64,000 bases of DNA from an uncultured Duodenibacillus sp. (GTDB lineage: Bacteria > Pseudomonadota > Gammaproteobacteria > Burkholderiales > Burkholderiaceae_F). The stretch is taken from contig CALXKM010000002.1 of NCBI GenBank assembly GCA_944388865.1, forward strand, positions 85,945 through 149,944. The letters run 5' to 3'. The notes beneath the pieces are model-generated. The model was not told the DNA's origin and did not search any database. It saw only the letters and a program-made list of their open reading frames with translations. Made by a program: the position numbers and the translations under genes. Below, piece after piece: positions 27,948 through 36,714 of the stretch (the stretch's first letter is position 1; every line of letters begins with the position of its first letter).

Positions 27948-28679
27948 GTGAACGCGATCAGAGGGGTTTTGTTTTATCTCATCTGCGCCGTCACAGTGAT
28001 TCCTGCGGCGACGGCCATTCTTCTGACGTGGCCCTTTACCTCTGCCGAATGGCGCTACGATGCTATCGGCATCGTCTGGGTGCGGGCGATGATTAAGGTG
28101 CTCGAGCACGTCTGCGGCGTCAAGTGCCGCGTGCTCGGCATCGAAAACATCCCGACCGACGGCAGGTCTCTAGTCGTTCTCAGCAAGCACCAGTCGGCCT
28201 GGGAGACGTTGTTTTTGCCCGCCTATCTGCCCAACCGCATGGGCTTTGTCTACAAAAAGAGCCTGCACTGGATTCCGTTTTTCGGCTGGGCCTTGAAGTC
28301 GATGTGCATGATTGCCATTGACCGCAAGGAAGGTCGTTCGGCCTACCAAATTTTTCGCGAGCGCGGAGAAAAATTTTTGCAGCGCGGCTGGTGGGTGATT
28401 CTTTTCCCTGAAGGAACTCGCACCAAGCCAGGGGCGCGAACGATGTACAAAACGGGCGGCACGCGCTTTGCATGTTCGGTCGGAGCCGACATTCTTCCTG
28501 TTGCGCTCAATTCCGGTCGTCTGTGGCCGCGCAATTCGCTAGCCAAAAAGCCCGGAACCATCACCGTGAGTTTTGGTCCGGTCATTTCAACCAAAGGACG
28601 CGAGCCGCATGAAGTCAACGACGAGGTGGCCGGCTGGATTGAAGCTGACATCAAAAAATGGGATCACGATGCCCATTGA
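27948..28679 (+). CDS. plsC: 1-acyl-sn-glycerol-3-phosphate acyltransferase
   Basis: 243 residues from GTG 27948, which follows AAGGAG; a GTG two codons earlier is possible. One N-terminal membrane helix, then motif I KHQSAWETL, in which the usual His-x4-Asp is His-x4-Glu, and motif III FPEGTRTKPG. It acylates lysophosphatidic acid to phosphatidic acid at the inner membrane. Its 3' end overlaps the metallopeptidase gene. In several Burkholderiales a heptose-phosphatase gene (gmhB) lies between glyS and plsC; none is present here. Confidence 0.9.
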   Translation: MNAIRGVLFYLICAVTVIPAATAILLTWPFTSAEWRYDAIGIVWVRAMIKVLEHVCGVKCRVLGIENIPTDGRSLVVLSKHQSAWETLFLPAYLPNRMGFVYKKSLHWIPFFGWALKSMCMIAIDRKEGRSAYQIFRERGEKFLQRGWWVILFPEGTRTKPGARTMYKTGGTRFACSVGADILPVALNSGRLWPRNSLAKKPGTITVSFGPVISTKGREPHEVNDEVAGWIEADIKKWDHDAH

Positions 28680-29518
28680 AGTGGAGCTCTCCCTCGCTTG
28701 AGCGCTCTGATGACGAGTTGATTCTTGACATCATTGAGTCGGCCAACTACGGCGACTACGTCAGGCTGAGGCTCTCGCTTAAAGACGGCCGCGTCAAGCT
28801 CACCGTGCCTTGGAAGACAAAAAGCGAAGAGCTGCTTGGATTTCTTCGCCGCACCTGCGGCTGGATTAGAAAAAATCTTGCCCGGCAACGCCAAAAGAAT
28901 GCACAGCGCTTGCAGGCCTCAACGCCATACAGTGCCAAGATTGATTCCGAAGGCTGTGTGTATCTGCAGGGCAAAAAGCTTGCGCTCAAGCCGACTCAAT
29001 TGCGTGCAGTTCAGCTTCAAAGCGGCCTTGACGGCGAGGAGCCGGTTTTGCTTGTGCCAGAGTTTTCAGACATGCCGCCGACCTTTTCTCGCAAGCTTCA
29101 GGCAACAATGGTGAGCCGTTTCCTTAAGCGGCAGCTTTGCGAAATCTACAGCGAACGCGGCCTGAAGATATGCAGCGCCATGCGCCTTTTTCCCAGACAG
29201 TTTTTGGTATCCAATGCTCTTACGAGCTGGGGCTCGTGCAACGCCAAGGGCGTTGTTCGCCTTTCCTGGCCGCTGGCGTGCTTGCCTGCCAAGTACTTTG
29301 ACTATGTGCTGGTGCATGAGCTTGCGCATTTGGTGCACATGAACCACTCCGCGGCGTTTTGGTCGCTCGTAGAAAGGTTTTGCCCGGACTACAGGCAGAC
29401 GCGAAAAGAGCTCAGAGAAATCGGACTCAAATCGATTTTTGCTGAAGAGATTTTTTCTGATAGCGAGCTTCAAGACATTTTTCGGCACTCAAAGCGGCTG
29501 CGGCTTCAGGCCGCATAA
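28658..29518 (+). CDS. YgjP-like zinc metallopeptidase (WLM/M48-type)
   Basis: 286 residues with the zinc motif HELAHLVHMNH near the C-terminus, which matches the YgjP/DUF45 metallopeptidase family (HExxH plus downstream His), and the preceding NALTSWGSCNAKG block typical of that family. No signal peptide or membrane helices, so cytoplasmic. The physiological substrate is unknown. It overlaps plsC by 22 bases and probably ends that transcript. Confidence 0.85.
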   Translation: MGSRCPLKWSSPSLERSDDELILDIIESANYGDYVRLRLSLKDGRVKLTVPWKTKSEELLGFLRRTCGWIRKNLARQRQKNAQRLQASTPYSAKIDSEGCVYLQGKKLALKPTQLRAVQLQSGLDGEEPVLLVPEFSDMPPTFSRKLQATMVSRFLKRQLCEIYSERGLKICSAMRLFPRQFLVSNALTSWGSCNAKGVVRLSWPLACLPAKYFDYVLVHELAHLVHMNHSAAFWSLVERFCPDYRQTRKELREIGLKSIFAEEIFSDSELQDIFRHSKRLRLQAA

Positions 29519-29523
29519 AGAGC

Positions 29524-29553
29524 TTGCATTTCGCTATTCATTTGATGTATAAC
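29524..29553 (+). promoter_or_regulatory. Sigma-70-like promoter for a short untranslated transcript
   Basis: TTGCAT and TATAAC separated by 18 bases, immediately after the metallopeptidase stop codon. The predicted start (~29560) would yield a transcript ending at the terminator at 29655-29697. Confidence 0.45.
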
Positions 29554-29559
29554 GAGAGT

Positions 29560-29697
29560 GCATTTTGATTTTCTCGGATGCCGCCGATAGAGACGTGCAT
29601 GTGTGACTCGACCTCTCGGCGTAGAAGGGTGAAAAAACTCTCCTGAATCTTTTGGTCTCGCTTAGCGGCATTGTTCGCAGCGAGACTTTTTCTTTTT
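29560..29697 (+). ncRNA. Candidate small RNA (about 138 nt) upstream of the dcw cluster
   Basis: Bounded by a sigma-70-like promoter on the left and a strong intrinsic terminator on the right, with no convincing gene between. The 5' half can fold: CGCCGA plus GAG pairs with CTC plus TCGGCG around a small bulge. The only plus-strand ORF is a 22-codon frame at 29578-29646 without a ribosome site. It resembles no RNA family I recognise. A leader fragment or spurious promoter are the alternatives. Confidence 0.35.
29655..29697 (+). terminator. Strong intrinsic terminator before the dcw promoter region
   Basis: The arms GTCTCGCT (29655-29662) and AGCGAGAC (29679-29686) form a perfect 8-bp stem and are followed directly by TTTTTCTTTTT. 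It separates the metallopeptidase gene or a small RNA from the dcw cluster. Confidence 0.8.
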
Positions 29698-30037
29698 GCT
29701 TTGCGAAAAACCGTTTTGCAAATTTGACCGACCGTTTCTCAAACTCTCTGCAGCAGAAAATCACGTGAGGCAGGATCCTGACGGTGCAAAGAAGAAGGAG
29801 AAGTTCTTGATCGGGGTAAATACCTAGTCAATGACAGCAGGCTCTAGCGCCTGATTGAGCCAGTTCGGACCAATGACCCGCAGAGCTTGTGCTAGAGTGT
29901 CGGGTGTGAAAAAGTGGGGAAAAGTGGGGCGCTGTGCGCATGTTGCTTTTCTCACGATTTTTTTCTTTGCGCGTCTTTTCTTGATGGGGATGAGAACAGG
30001 CGCGCCTGCGGGTCTCATCTTTTGTTGGAAAATCAAC
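29698..30037 (+). other. dcw upstream region
   Basis: About 340 bases between the terminator and the mraZ start. It contains the MraZ box described separately. An open frame in phase with mraZ extends back to 29855, but its residues do not resemble MraZ and the first conserved residues start at 30038. No clear promoter with both hexamers was found by eye. Confidence 0.5.
29905..29929 (+). promoter_or_regulatory. MraZ-binding box (three 5-bp repeats spaced by 5 bp)
   Basis: TGTGA-AAAAG-TGGGG-AAAAG-TGGGG: three repeats with exact 10-bp periodicity, the last two matching the TGGGN consensus of MraZ boxes, the first imperfect. It lies 109 bases upstream of the mraZ GTG. In E. coli and mycoplasmas MraZ binds such arrays to control the dcw promoter, so autoregulation of the cluster is expected. 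Confidence 0.75.
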
Positions 30038-30466
30038 GTGTTCCAGGGTACTTCTCTACTTTCGCTAGATGCCAAGGGCCGCATGACGATGCCAAGTCGT
30101 CATCGCGAAGAGCTCATGGGCGAGTGCGCCCTGGAGGTGACGATCACGCGCCATCCAGACGGTTGTCTTCTCATCTATCCCCGCGACGTTTGGCTCGAGC
30201 GGCGCGAGGCTCTCTCAAAGCTTGGCTATGCCGCGCGCGTGCTGCAGCGCATCGTACTGGGCAGCGCCGTGGATCTTACGATTGATTCGGCCGGACGTCT
30301 TCTCATCCCCGCTGATCTGCGCGTGCTCGCAGGGCTCTCCAAGGAAGTTGCGCTCGTGGGGCTTGGCACGCATTTTGAGCTCTGGGATGCGCAGGAACTT
30401 GCCCGGCAGGAGTCTGAAGCTCTTGCCGCAGGCATTGAAGCCGCTGCCGGCGGCTTTCAGTTTTAG
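30038..30466 (+). CDS. mraZ: Transcriptional regulator MraZ
   Basis: 142 residues from GTG 30038, preceded by GGAAAA; the protein then starts VFQGTSLLSLDAKGRMTMPS as in the family. It contains two SpoVT/AbrB-like DNA-binding halves: DAKGRMTMPSRHRE and DSAGRLLIPADLR. MraZ forms ring oligomers that bind TGGGN repeats and repress the dcw operon; a matching box lies at 29905-29929. First gene of the cluster, 23 bases before rsmH. Confidence 0.93.
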   Translation: MFQGTSLLSLDAKGRMTMPSRHREELMGECALEVTITRHPDGCLLIYPRDVWLERREALSKLGYAARVLQRIVLGSAVDLTIDSAGRLLIPADLRVLAGLSKEVALVGLGTHFELWDAQELARQESEALAAGIEAAAGGFQF

Positions 30467-30489
30467 CTGACGCCCATAGGAGTGCCGAT

Positions 30490-31500
30490 ATGCCGCAGAC
30501 AGTGCTTCAGGGCTCAGTTCAAAGCGCAGCGCCAGCCGAGCGTCTCATTCACCGCTCGGTTCTTGCTCAAGAGGCGCCCCGCGAGGTGCTCACGCGCACC
30601 GACGGAATTTATGTAGACGCCACTTTTGGTCGCGGCGGGCATACTCGCACATTGCTTTCTCTTGTCTCGCCCGAGGCGCGCGTTTATGCCTTTGACCGCG
30701 ATGAAGAAGCCGTTGCCGCGGCCCGCAGCATCGATGACGAGCGCTTTGAAATTATTCACGCGCCATTTTCGCACATGGCCTGCGAGCTCGCGCAAAGAGG
30801 CGTGACGGCCGTTGACGGTGTTTTGATGGATATCGGCGTCTCTAGTCCCCAGATCGACGACGCCTCCCGCGGCTTTTCGTTTCGGTTCGACGGGCCTCTT
30901 GACATGCGCATGGATACGGCGAGCGGCATCACGGCTGCGCAGTGGCTTGCGACGGCCTCCGAGGCCGACATCGAGCGCGTTCTTCGCGTCTACGGTGAAG
31001 AGCGCTGCTCAAAGCAGCTTGCGCGCGCTATTTGCGCGCGACGACTAGCCGAGCCCTTTGTCCGCACGGGAGATTTGGCTGATTTTGTTGCACGCACGAT
31101 CGGCCGCTCGCACAAAGATGCGGGGCAGCACCCGGCCACAAGAACCTTTCAGGCCATTCGCATCGAAATCAACGGCGAGCTCGACGAGCTCAAGTCTGCC
31201 CTGTCTCAGGCCGCAGGTCTTTTGCGGCCAGCCGGCAAGCTTGCCGTCATCAGTTTTCATTCGCTCGAAGACCGCATCGTCAAGCGCTTTTTTGAAGAGG
31301 GCGCGCACCCCGAACGCCTGATTGATGCGCGCATCGCGCTGCGCACGCAGGATCTGCCTGAGCCTTTTTGGCAGGACGTGCGCCGCATCAAGCCCGCAAA
31401 AGAGGAGTGCGAAGATAATCCCCGGGCACGCAGCGCCGTGATGCGCAGCGCCGTGCGCACGACTCGCAAGTGGCCTGCTGCCGAGGGAGGTGCACGATGA
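30490..31500 (+). CDS. rsmH: 16S rRNA (cytosine-1402-N4) methyltransferase
   Basis: 336 residues, with SAM-binding DATFGRGGHTR near residue 38, DIGVSSPQID and the C-terminal ISFHSLEDRIVKRFF typical of MraW/RsmH. A 15-20 residue polar extension precedes HRSVLAQE. Second gene of the dcw cluster; the ftsL ATG overlaps its stop. Confidence 0.96.
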   Translation: MPQTVLQGSVQSAAPAERLIHRSVLAQEAPREVLTRTDGIYVDATFGRGGHTRTLLSLVSPEARVYAFDRDEEAVAAARSIDDERFEIIHAPFSHMACELAQRGVTAVDGVLMDIGVSSPQIDDASRGFSFRFDGPLDMRMDTASGITAAQWLATASEADIERVLRVYGEERCSKQLARAICARRLAEPFVRTGDLADFVARTIGRSHKDAGQHPATRTFQAIRIEINGELDELKSALSQAAGLLRPAGKLAVISFHSLEDRIVKRFFEEGAHPERLIDARIALRTQDLPEPFWQDVRRIKPAKEECEDNPRARSAVMRSAVRTTRKWPAAEGGAR

Positions 31501-31835
31501 AAAAGAATGCACTTGCCTTTGTCAGCGAACGATTTTTATTCGTCATGGCGTTGATATCGGCTGTGGTGCTGGTTCTGAGCGGCGCGGCGCTTGTGACGAC
31601 GCAGTACCGCGTGAGGCTGCTTTTTGTCGAAATTGAGCGCGCCAACGATGTCGCGCGCAGACTCTCGGACGACTCAAGTCAGCTCGCGCTTGATCTCTCC
31701 AAGGCGGCGCTTCCGGCTGCCGTCAGCCGCCGTGCTCGCGAGATGGGCTTTGCGCCTGCGGGCGTTACCAATACGGTGCTTCTTGAAGTCGAGCCGATGG
31801 CTCTCATCAAAGGACACATGGAGGTGAGGAAATGA
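31497..31835 (+). CDS. ftsL: Cell division protein FtsL
   Basis: 112 residues from ATG 31497, which overlaps the rsmH stop (ATGA) behind GGGAGGTG. A short cytoplasmic tail, one membrane helix (about 12-35) and a leucine/heptad-rich periplasmic coil are the FtsL pattern. It forms a complex with FtsB and FtsQ at the septum. Identification rests on topology and position between rsmH and ftsI, as the family is poorly conserved. Confidence 0.88.
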   Translation: MKKNALAFVSERFLFVMALISAVVLVLSGAALVTTQYRVRLLFVEIERANDVARRLSDDSSQLALDLSKAALPAAVSRRAREMGFAPAGVTNTVLLEVEPMALIKGHMEVRK

Positions 31836-33658
31836 CGCTCTCCGAAGTGTTCGAGGGTCTGTGGCTCATCGTGCGGGACAAGGCGCTCGCCTTCTGGCGT
31901 GAAGACAATGCGCCCAAGCGCGCCAATCGCGGCAGAGGCGAGGAGTCGCTGCTGCTTGTGCCGATTCCGGCCGCGCGCAGCAAATGGGTATTTTTCATCT
32001 TTTTTGCGGCGCTTATATGCGTGGGCTTGAAGGCCTTTTGGCTGCAGTGCGGCATCTCAACGGATTTTCTCAAAAAGCAAGGCGAAGCGCGCTATGCAAG
32101 AACGCTGCCCGTGCCCGCGCAGCGCGGGCAAATCGTCGACAGAAACGGCGTGGTGCTAGCTTCCACGATTCCGGCGCGCAGCGTCTGGGCCGATCCCCAG
32201 GAAGCGCTCGGCTTAAAGCACGAAGATTTCGTCAAGCTCGCAGACATTCTTGAGATGGAGCCCGAAATCATCGAGCGCAAAATCGAAGGCCGTCGGGGAA
32301 AGAGCTTTGTATATATTGATCGGCAAATAGAGGTCGAAAAGGGCGAAGCCGTCCGCGCACTTAATCTGGCAGGCATTCACGTGAGCAACGAAGTGCGCCG
32401 CAATTATCCGGACGGCCCGATCTCGGCGCACATTGTGGGCTTTACCGACTCGGACAACAACGGACGCGAAGGAATTGAACTGGCCGACAACCAGGAGCTC
32501 TCGGGCAAGCAGGGCTCACGGCGCGTGATTCGCGACAGACTCGGACGCATTGTTGAAGACGTCTGGGTCAAGGAAGGCGTTGTGGGTTCAGACGTCGTGC
32601 TCTCAATTGACTCTCGCTTGCAGTTCATTGCGCACAAGGCGCTTGCGGCCGCCGTCGAGCGTCACGCCGCCAAGGCAGGCGCCGTCGTGGTGACCGATGT
32701 GCGCACAGGTGAAGTGCTTGCCATGAGCAGCTGGCCCACGTACGACCCCAATTCGCGGCGTTCGGTGAAGTTTGAAAATATCCGCAACCGTGTGATCACC
32801 GATACGTTTGAGCCCGGTTCGACCATGAAGCCCTTTGCCATTGCCAAGGCGCTCGATTTGGGGATCGTGAGGCCTGATACGCTCGTGCAGACGGCTCCGG
32901 GCAAGCTTACGATCGGCGATAGAACGATCGGCGACACGCACGACTACGGCATGATCACGGTGAGTCAGGTCGTGGCCAAGTCTTCCAATATTGGAACAAG
33001 CAAGATTGCTCTTGAAATGGCGCCTGAGACGCTCTGGGACATGTATTCAGCCCTGGGCTTTGGTCAGTCACCTGAAGTGGGGCTGCCCGGTGCGGCAAGC
33101 GGCAGGCTTCGCCCTGCCAAGTCTTGGCGTCCCATTGAGCAGGCGACGATTTCATATGGGCACGGCATTTCCGTGTCGCTTCTGCAGCTTGTACGCGCCT
33201 ATACGGCTTTGGCTCGCAACGGCGATGTGATTGATCTCACTTTCAAGCGCACCTATGCGCCGGCCAAGGGCGAGCAAATCTTTCGTCCGGAGGTGGCCCG
33301 TCAGATGCGCGCCATGATGACGCAGACGGTCCAGGCGGGCGGCACTGCACGGCGCGTAAGCGTTCAGGGCTATACGATTGCCGGCAAGACCGGCACGGCA
33401 AACAAGATTGAAAACGGCGAGTACGTCGACAAGTATGTAGCAAGCTTTGTGGGCATGGCTCCAGCCGGACAGCCGCGCATCATTGTGGCTGTGATGGTCG
33501 ATGAACCTACGCAGGGCAGCCACTACGGCGGCACCGTGGCCGCGCCGGTTTTCAACGAAGTGACGGCAAGCGCACTGCAGCTCATCGGCGTGCATCCCGA
33601 TGCAATGGGCTTTGGCGCCGCACCGGGAATATTGGTGAAAGGATTGAGAAATGATTGA
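31832..33658 (+). CDS. ftsI: Septal peptidoglycan transpeptidase FtsI (PBP3)
   Basis: 608 residues: cytoplasmic segment of about 45 residues, one membrane helix (about 50-70), PBP dimer domain, transpeptidase domain. Catalytic motifs are intact: STMK (serine about 330), SSN (about 385) and KTGT (about 519). It cross-links septal peptidoglycan with FtsW. Translationally coupled to ftsL by ATGA overlap and to murE by an 8-base overlap. Confidence 0.96.
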   Translation: MTLSEVFEGLWLIVRDKALAFWREDNAPKRANRGRGEESLLLVPIPAARSKWVFFIFFAALICVGLKAFWLQCGISTDFLKKQGEARYARTLPVPAQRGQIVDRNGVVLASTIPARSVWADPQEALGLKHEDFVKLADILEMEPEIIERKIEGRRGKSFVYIDRQIEVEKGEAVRALNLAGIHVSNEVRRNYPDGPISAHIVGFTDSDNNGREGIELADNQELSGKQGSRRVIRDRLGRIVEDVWVKEGVVGSDVVLSIDSRLQFIAHKALAAAVERHAAKAGAVVVTDVRTGEVLAMSSWPTYDPNSRRSVKFENIRNRVITDTFEPGSTMKPFAIAKALDLGIVRPDTLVQTAPGKLTIGDRTIGDTHDYGMITVSQVVAKSSNIGTSKIALEMAPETLWDMYSALGFGQSPEVGLPGAASGRLRPAKSWRPIEQATISYGHGISVSLLQLVRAYTALARNGDVIDLTFKRTYAPAKGEQIFRPEVARQMRAMMTQTVQAGGTARRVSVQGYTIAGKTGTANKIENGEYVDKYVASFVGMAPAGQPRIIVAVMVDEPTQGSHYGGTVAAPVFNEVTASALQLIGVHPDAMGFGAAPGILVKGLRND

Positions 33659-35195
33659 TTGCAGCACCCAGGAAAAGGAAATTCTCGAGTGCGTTGATTG
33701 GGTAAGGGGGAAGGCTGCGCCCGGCGCAAAGATCCGAATTGATTCGCGCAGCATCGAGCAGGGCGATGTGTTTGCTGCTTTGCACGGAGCAACCGTCGAC
33801 GGGCTTGCTTATGCCGCCGTTGCGGCCTCGCGCCACGCCTCGGCCATGCTTGTTGAAAAGCGCGATGACATTCTCGGAAAGAGCGCGGGCCTGCCCGTGT
33901 ATATGGTCGAAAATCTGCGCGAAAAGCTTGGGCTTATCGCCTCGCTTTTTTACGGCAGTCCCTCGGCGCATATGCGAGGTGCGGCCATTACGGGCACCAA
34001 CGGCAAGACAAGCATCAGTCATTGGGTGAGCACTGCTTTGACGCGTCTGCATCATCCATGCGCGGCCATCGGCACGATCGGGGCTTTTTTAAAGGGCGAA
34101 AAGCTCCCTGCGCCCCCTTTGACGACGCCGGATGCGGCTAGCCTGCAGGAGCTTTTTTCCGAGGCCTATGAAAGAGGCGCTCAGGCCTTTGCCATTGAGG
34201 CGAGCTCCATCGGTCTTGAGCAAGGGCGGCTAGCCGGCACCAAGATTGAGACGGCAGCCTTTACAAACCTCACGCGCGACCATCTGGACTATCATGGCAC
34301 GCTTGAAGCCTATGAAAAGGCCAAGACAATTTTGTTTGATTGGCCTGGACTGAAAAATGCCGTCGTCAATATTGACGACGAGGCAGGCTTGCGGCTTGCC
34401 AAGCGAGCCGCTGCTCGAGGCGTGCGCGTCATCACGTATTCGCTCGAGGAAAAAACGCTGGCTGGCTGCTGTGCTCTTAATGCCGTTGATATCGAAAATA
34501 AGCCTTCGTCGGTTGCCTTCAAGGCGCTCTGGCAGGGCAAGAGCCATCTCGTTGAGGCGCAGGTGATCGGCCGCTTCAACGTTTCAAACATCCTGGCTGC
34601 TGCGGGCATTATGCTCAGTTTCGGCATTGATGCCGAGGCGGTTTTCAACCAGATGAGCCAGGTGAGGGCTCCAGCGGGAAGGGTTGAGCCCATTGTTTCG
34701 GAAAATGCTCCGCTCATCGTCGTTGACTATGCCCACACGCCTGATGCTCTTGCAAAGGTGATCAGCGCTTTGCGTGAAGCCATGAAGGCCAGAGCCGGAG
34801 CAAGGCTCTGGACGGTTTTTGGCGCGGGCGGCGACCGCGATCACGGCAAGCGGCCGCTGATGGGAAAAGCCGCTAGCGCAGCCTCCGACTTTGTCGTCAT
34901 CACCACCGACAATCCGCGCAGCGAAGATCCGGCGGCCATTGCCGAAGCAATTGCTGCGGGCTGCGATGCAGCAAAGACGCGCATTGTGCTTGATCGCCGA
35001 GAGGCGATTGTCGAGGCTGTCTGCGAGGCCGATGCGGCCGATGTGGTTCTGATCGCAGGCAAGGGGCACGAAGCCTATCAGGAAGTCAGGGGCGTGCGCA
35101 CGCACTTTAGCGACGCAGAAGCTTCTCGAGAGGCGCTTGTTGAGCGTCGCGCGAGAATTCTCAAAAAACTTGAAGCAGGCAAAGATTATGTCTGA
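33651..35195 (+). CDS. murE: UDP-MurNAc-L-Ala-D-Glu ligase MurE
   Basis: 514 residues, three-domain Mur ligase. ATP loop GTNGKTS near residue 116 and the DNPR motif in TTDNPRSEDP near 420, which marks the meso-diaminopimelate-adding type. It adds the third residue of the peptidoglycan stem. The sequence overlaps ftsI upstream and murF downstream. Confidence 0.96.
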   Translation: MIDCSTQEKEILECVDWVRGKAAPGAKIRIDSRSIEQGDVFAALHGATVDGLAYAAVAASRHASAMLVEKRDDILGKSAGLPVYMVENLREKLGLIASLFYGSPSAHMRGAAITGTNGKTSISHWVSTALTRLHHPCAAIGTIGAFLKGEKLPAPPLTTPDAASLQELFSEAYERGAQAFAIEASSIGLEQGRLAGTKIETAAFTNLTRDHLDYHGTLEAYEKAKTILFDWPGLKNAVVNIDDEAGLRLAKRAAARGVRVITYSLEEKTLAGCCALNAVDIENKPSSVAFKALWQGKSHLVEAQVIGRFNVSNILAAAGIMLSFGIDAEAVFNQMSQVRAPAGRVEPIVSENAPLIVVDYAHTPDALAKVISALREAMKARAGARLWTVFGAGGDRDHGKRPLMGKAASAASDFVVITTDNPRSEDPAAIAEAIAAGCDAAKTRIVLDRREAIVEAVCEADAADVVLIAGKGHEAYQEVRGVRTHFSDAEASREALVERRARILKKLEAGKDYV

Positions 35196-36576
35196 AATTA
35201 CCGGCTGGAACATGAAGACCCTGCTCAAGGCTTTGGGCGATGAAGTGCTTGAAGTGCACGGAAATTCAGGCGTGGTTTTCGGTGAAATCAGCACCGACAG
35301 CAGACGCATCACGAAAAACTGCATTTTTATTGCTATCCGCGGGGAAAACTTTGACGGGCATGATTTTGTCGCGCAGGCCGCGCATGCCGGTGCGGGCGTT
35401 GCCATTGTCGAGAAGTGGCAGGATACAGGCTGCACGCAGATTCTTGTGCGCGATGCCGTAGAGGCCTACGGCAGACTTGCCGCAGCCTGGAGAGCGCAGT
35501 TTTCCATTCCGTTGATTTGCGTAGCGGGCAGCAACGGCAAGACCACCACGACGCAGATGATTGCTTCAATTCTGCGCACGGCCTGCGGCGAAGAAGCCAT
35601 TGCAGCCACGAAGGGCAACTTCAACAATCACATCGGCGTGCCGCAGATGCTTTTGACGATCAATGCTCGCACCAAGGCTGCGGTTATTGAAGCCGGCATG
35701 AATCATCCCGGAGAAATGGCTCGCCTTGTAAGCTGGATTCGTCCCACGGTGGCCGTCATTACCAATGCGCAGCGCGAGCATCAGGAATTTCTGCACACGG
35801 TAGAGGCGAGCGCCCGGGAAAACGCTTTTGCTCTGGTCAGCCTCTCGGCAAAGGGAACGGCCGTGCTTCCGATCAAAGATCCGAGCTTTGGCCTGTGGCA
35901 GGATTTCGTGCGCGCCCGAGGCTGCCGATTGATGACTTATGCCGCGGGCAACGATGCCTCGGCAAACGTGTCGGTTTGCGTCTCAGATGGCGCTATTTCG
36001 ATCAAAAAAGGCGCCGAGAGCCTCTCCTCAGTACTCAATCTTGTCGGAGAGCATGCGCTGCACGATGCTGCGGCCGCTGCCGCGGCCTCCTTTGCCGTCG
36101 GCGTCAAGCCCGAGGCGATTGCACGGGGTTTGGCCGACTTCAAGCCCGTCAGAGGGCGAGGCGTGCGGCATGTGCTGCGCAACGGCGCGATTTTGATTGA
36201 CGATGCGTACAATGCAAACCCCGACAGCATGCGAGCGGCCATCGACGTGCTCGCGCAGCTGCCCGGTCCCAGAGTGCTGATCGCAGGCGATATGGCAGAA
36301 ACCGGCGAAAACGCAGCGCGGTTTCACGAAGAGGTCTGCGCGTACGCCAAGGAGCAGGGCGTTGATCGGCTCCTTGCCGTGGGCGAACACATGCGTGAGG
36401 CCGTGGGGGCTTTCGGCTCGGGGGCCCGCTGGTTTGCCTCGATCGAAGAGCTTGTTCACGCCTCCAAGGTTGCCGCGCAGACGCCTGGCAGCATGCTTGT
36501 CAAAGCTTCGCGCGCCATGCATCTTGAAGAGGTGGTCGATTCCGTCACGGCGGCAATGACGGCGCAGACTGTCTAA
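35188..36576 (+). CDS. murF: UDP-MurNAc-tripeptide D-alanyl-D-alanine ligase MurF
   Basis: 462 residues from ATG 35188, inside the last codons of murE. ATP loop GSNGKTTT near residue 114, KGNFNNHIGVP and the MurF-type DDAYNANPDSMRAA near 335 are intact. It adds D-Ala-D-Ala. A 138-base gap before mraY is the longest inside the cluster and carries a small GGCGCT/AGCGCC stem (36680-36701) just ahead of the mraY ribosome site. Confidence 0.96.
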   Translation: MSEITGWNMKTLLKALGDEVLEVHGNSGVVFGEISTDSRRITKNCIFIAIRGENFDGHDFVAQAAHAGAGVAIVEKWQDTGCTQILVRDAVEAYGRLAAAWRAQFSIPLICVAGSNGKTTTTQMIASILRTACGEEAIAATKGNFNNHIGVPQMLLTINARTKAAVIEAGMNHPGEMARLVSWIRPTVAVITNAQREHQEFLHTVEASARENAFALVSLSAKGTAVLPIKDPSFGLWQDFVRARGCRLMTYAAGNDASANVSVCVSDGAISIKKGAESLSSVLNLVGEHALHDAAAAAAASFAVGVKPEAIARGLADFKPVRGRGVRHVLRNGAILIDDAYNANPDSMRAAIDVLAQLPGPRVLIAGDMAETGENAARFHEEVCAYAKEQGVDRLLAVGEHMREAVGAFGSGARWFASIEELVHASKVAAQTPGSMLVKASRAMHLEEVVDSVTAAMTAQTV

Positions 36577-36714
36577 AGAGAAAGGAACGCGCCGCTGCGG
36601 CGGCGGTCTTTTCCGGCGACGGCTGCAAAGAAGTTTTTTCGAACAGAAGCTTAAGAACAACACGCATTACGACAAAGAGGGCGCTAAACACCAAGAGCGC
36701 CGGCAAAAGGACAC

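Noticed and set aside
29855-30037. N-terminal extension of MraZ starting at 29855
   Set aside because: The added 61 residues are hydrophobic/basic, not MraZ-like, and would translate through the MraZ box; the conserved start is at 30038.
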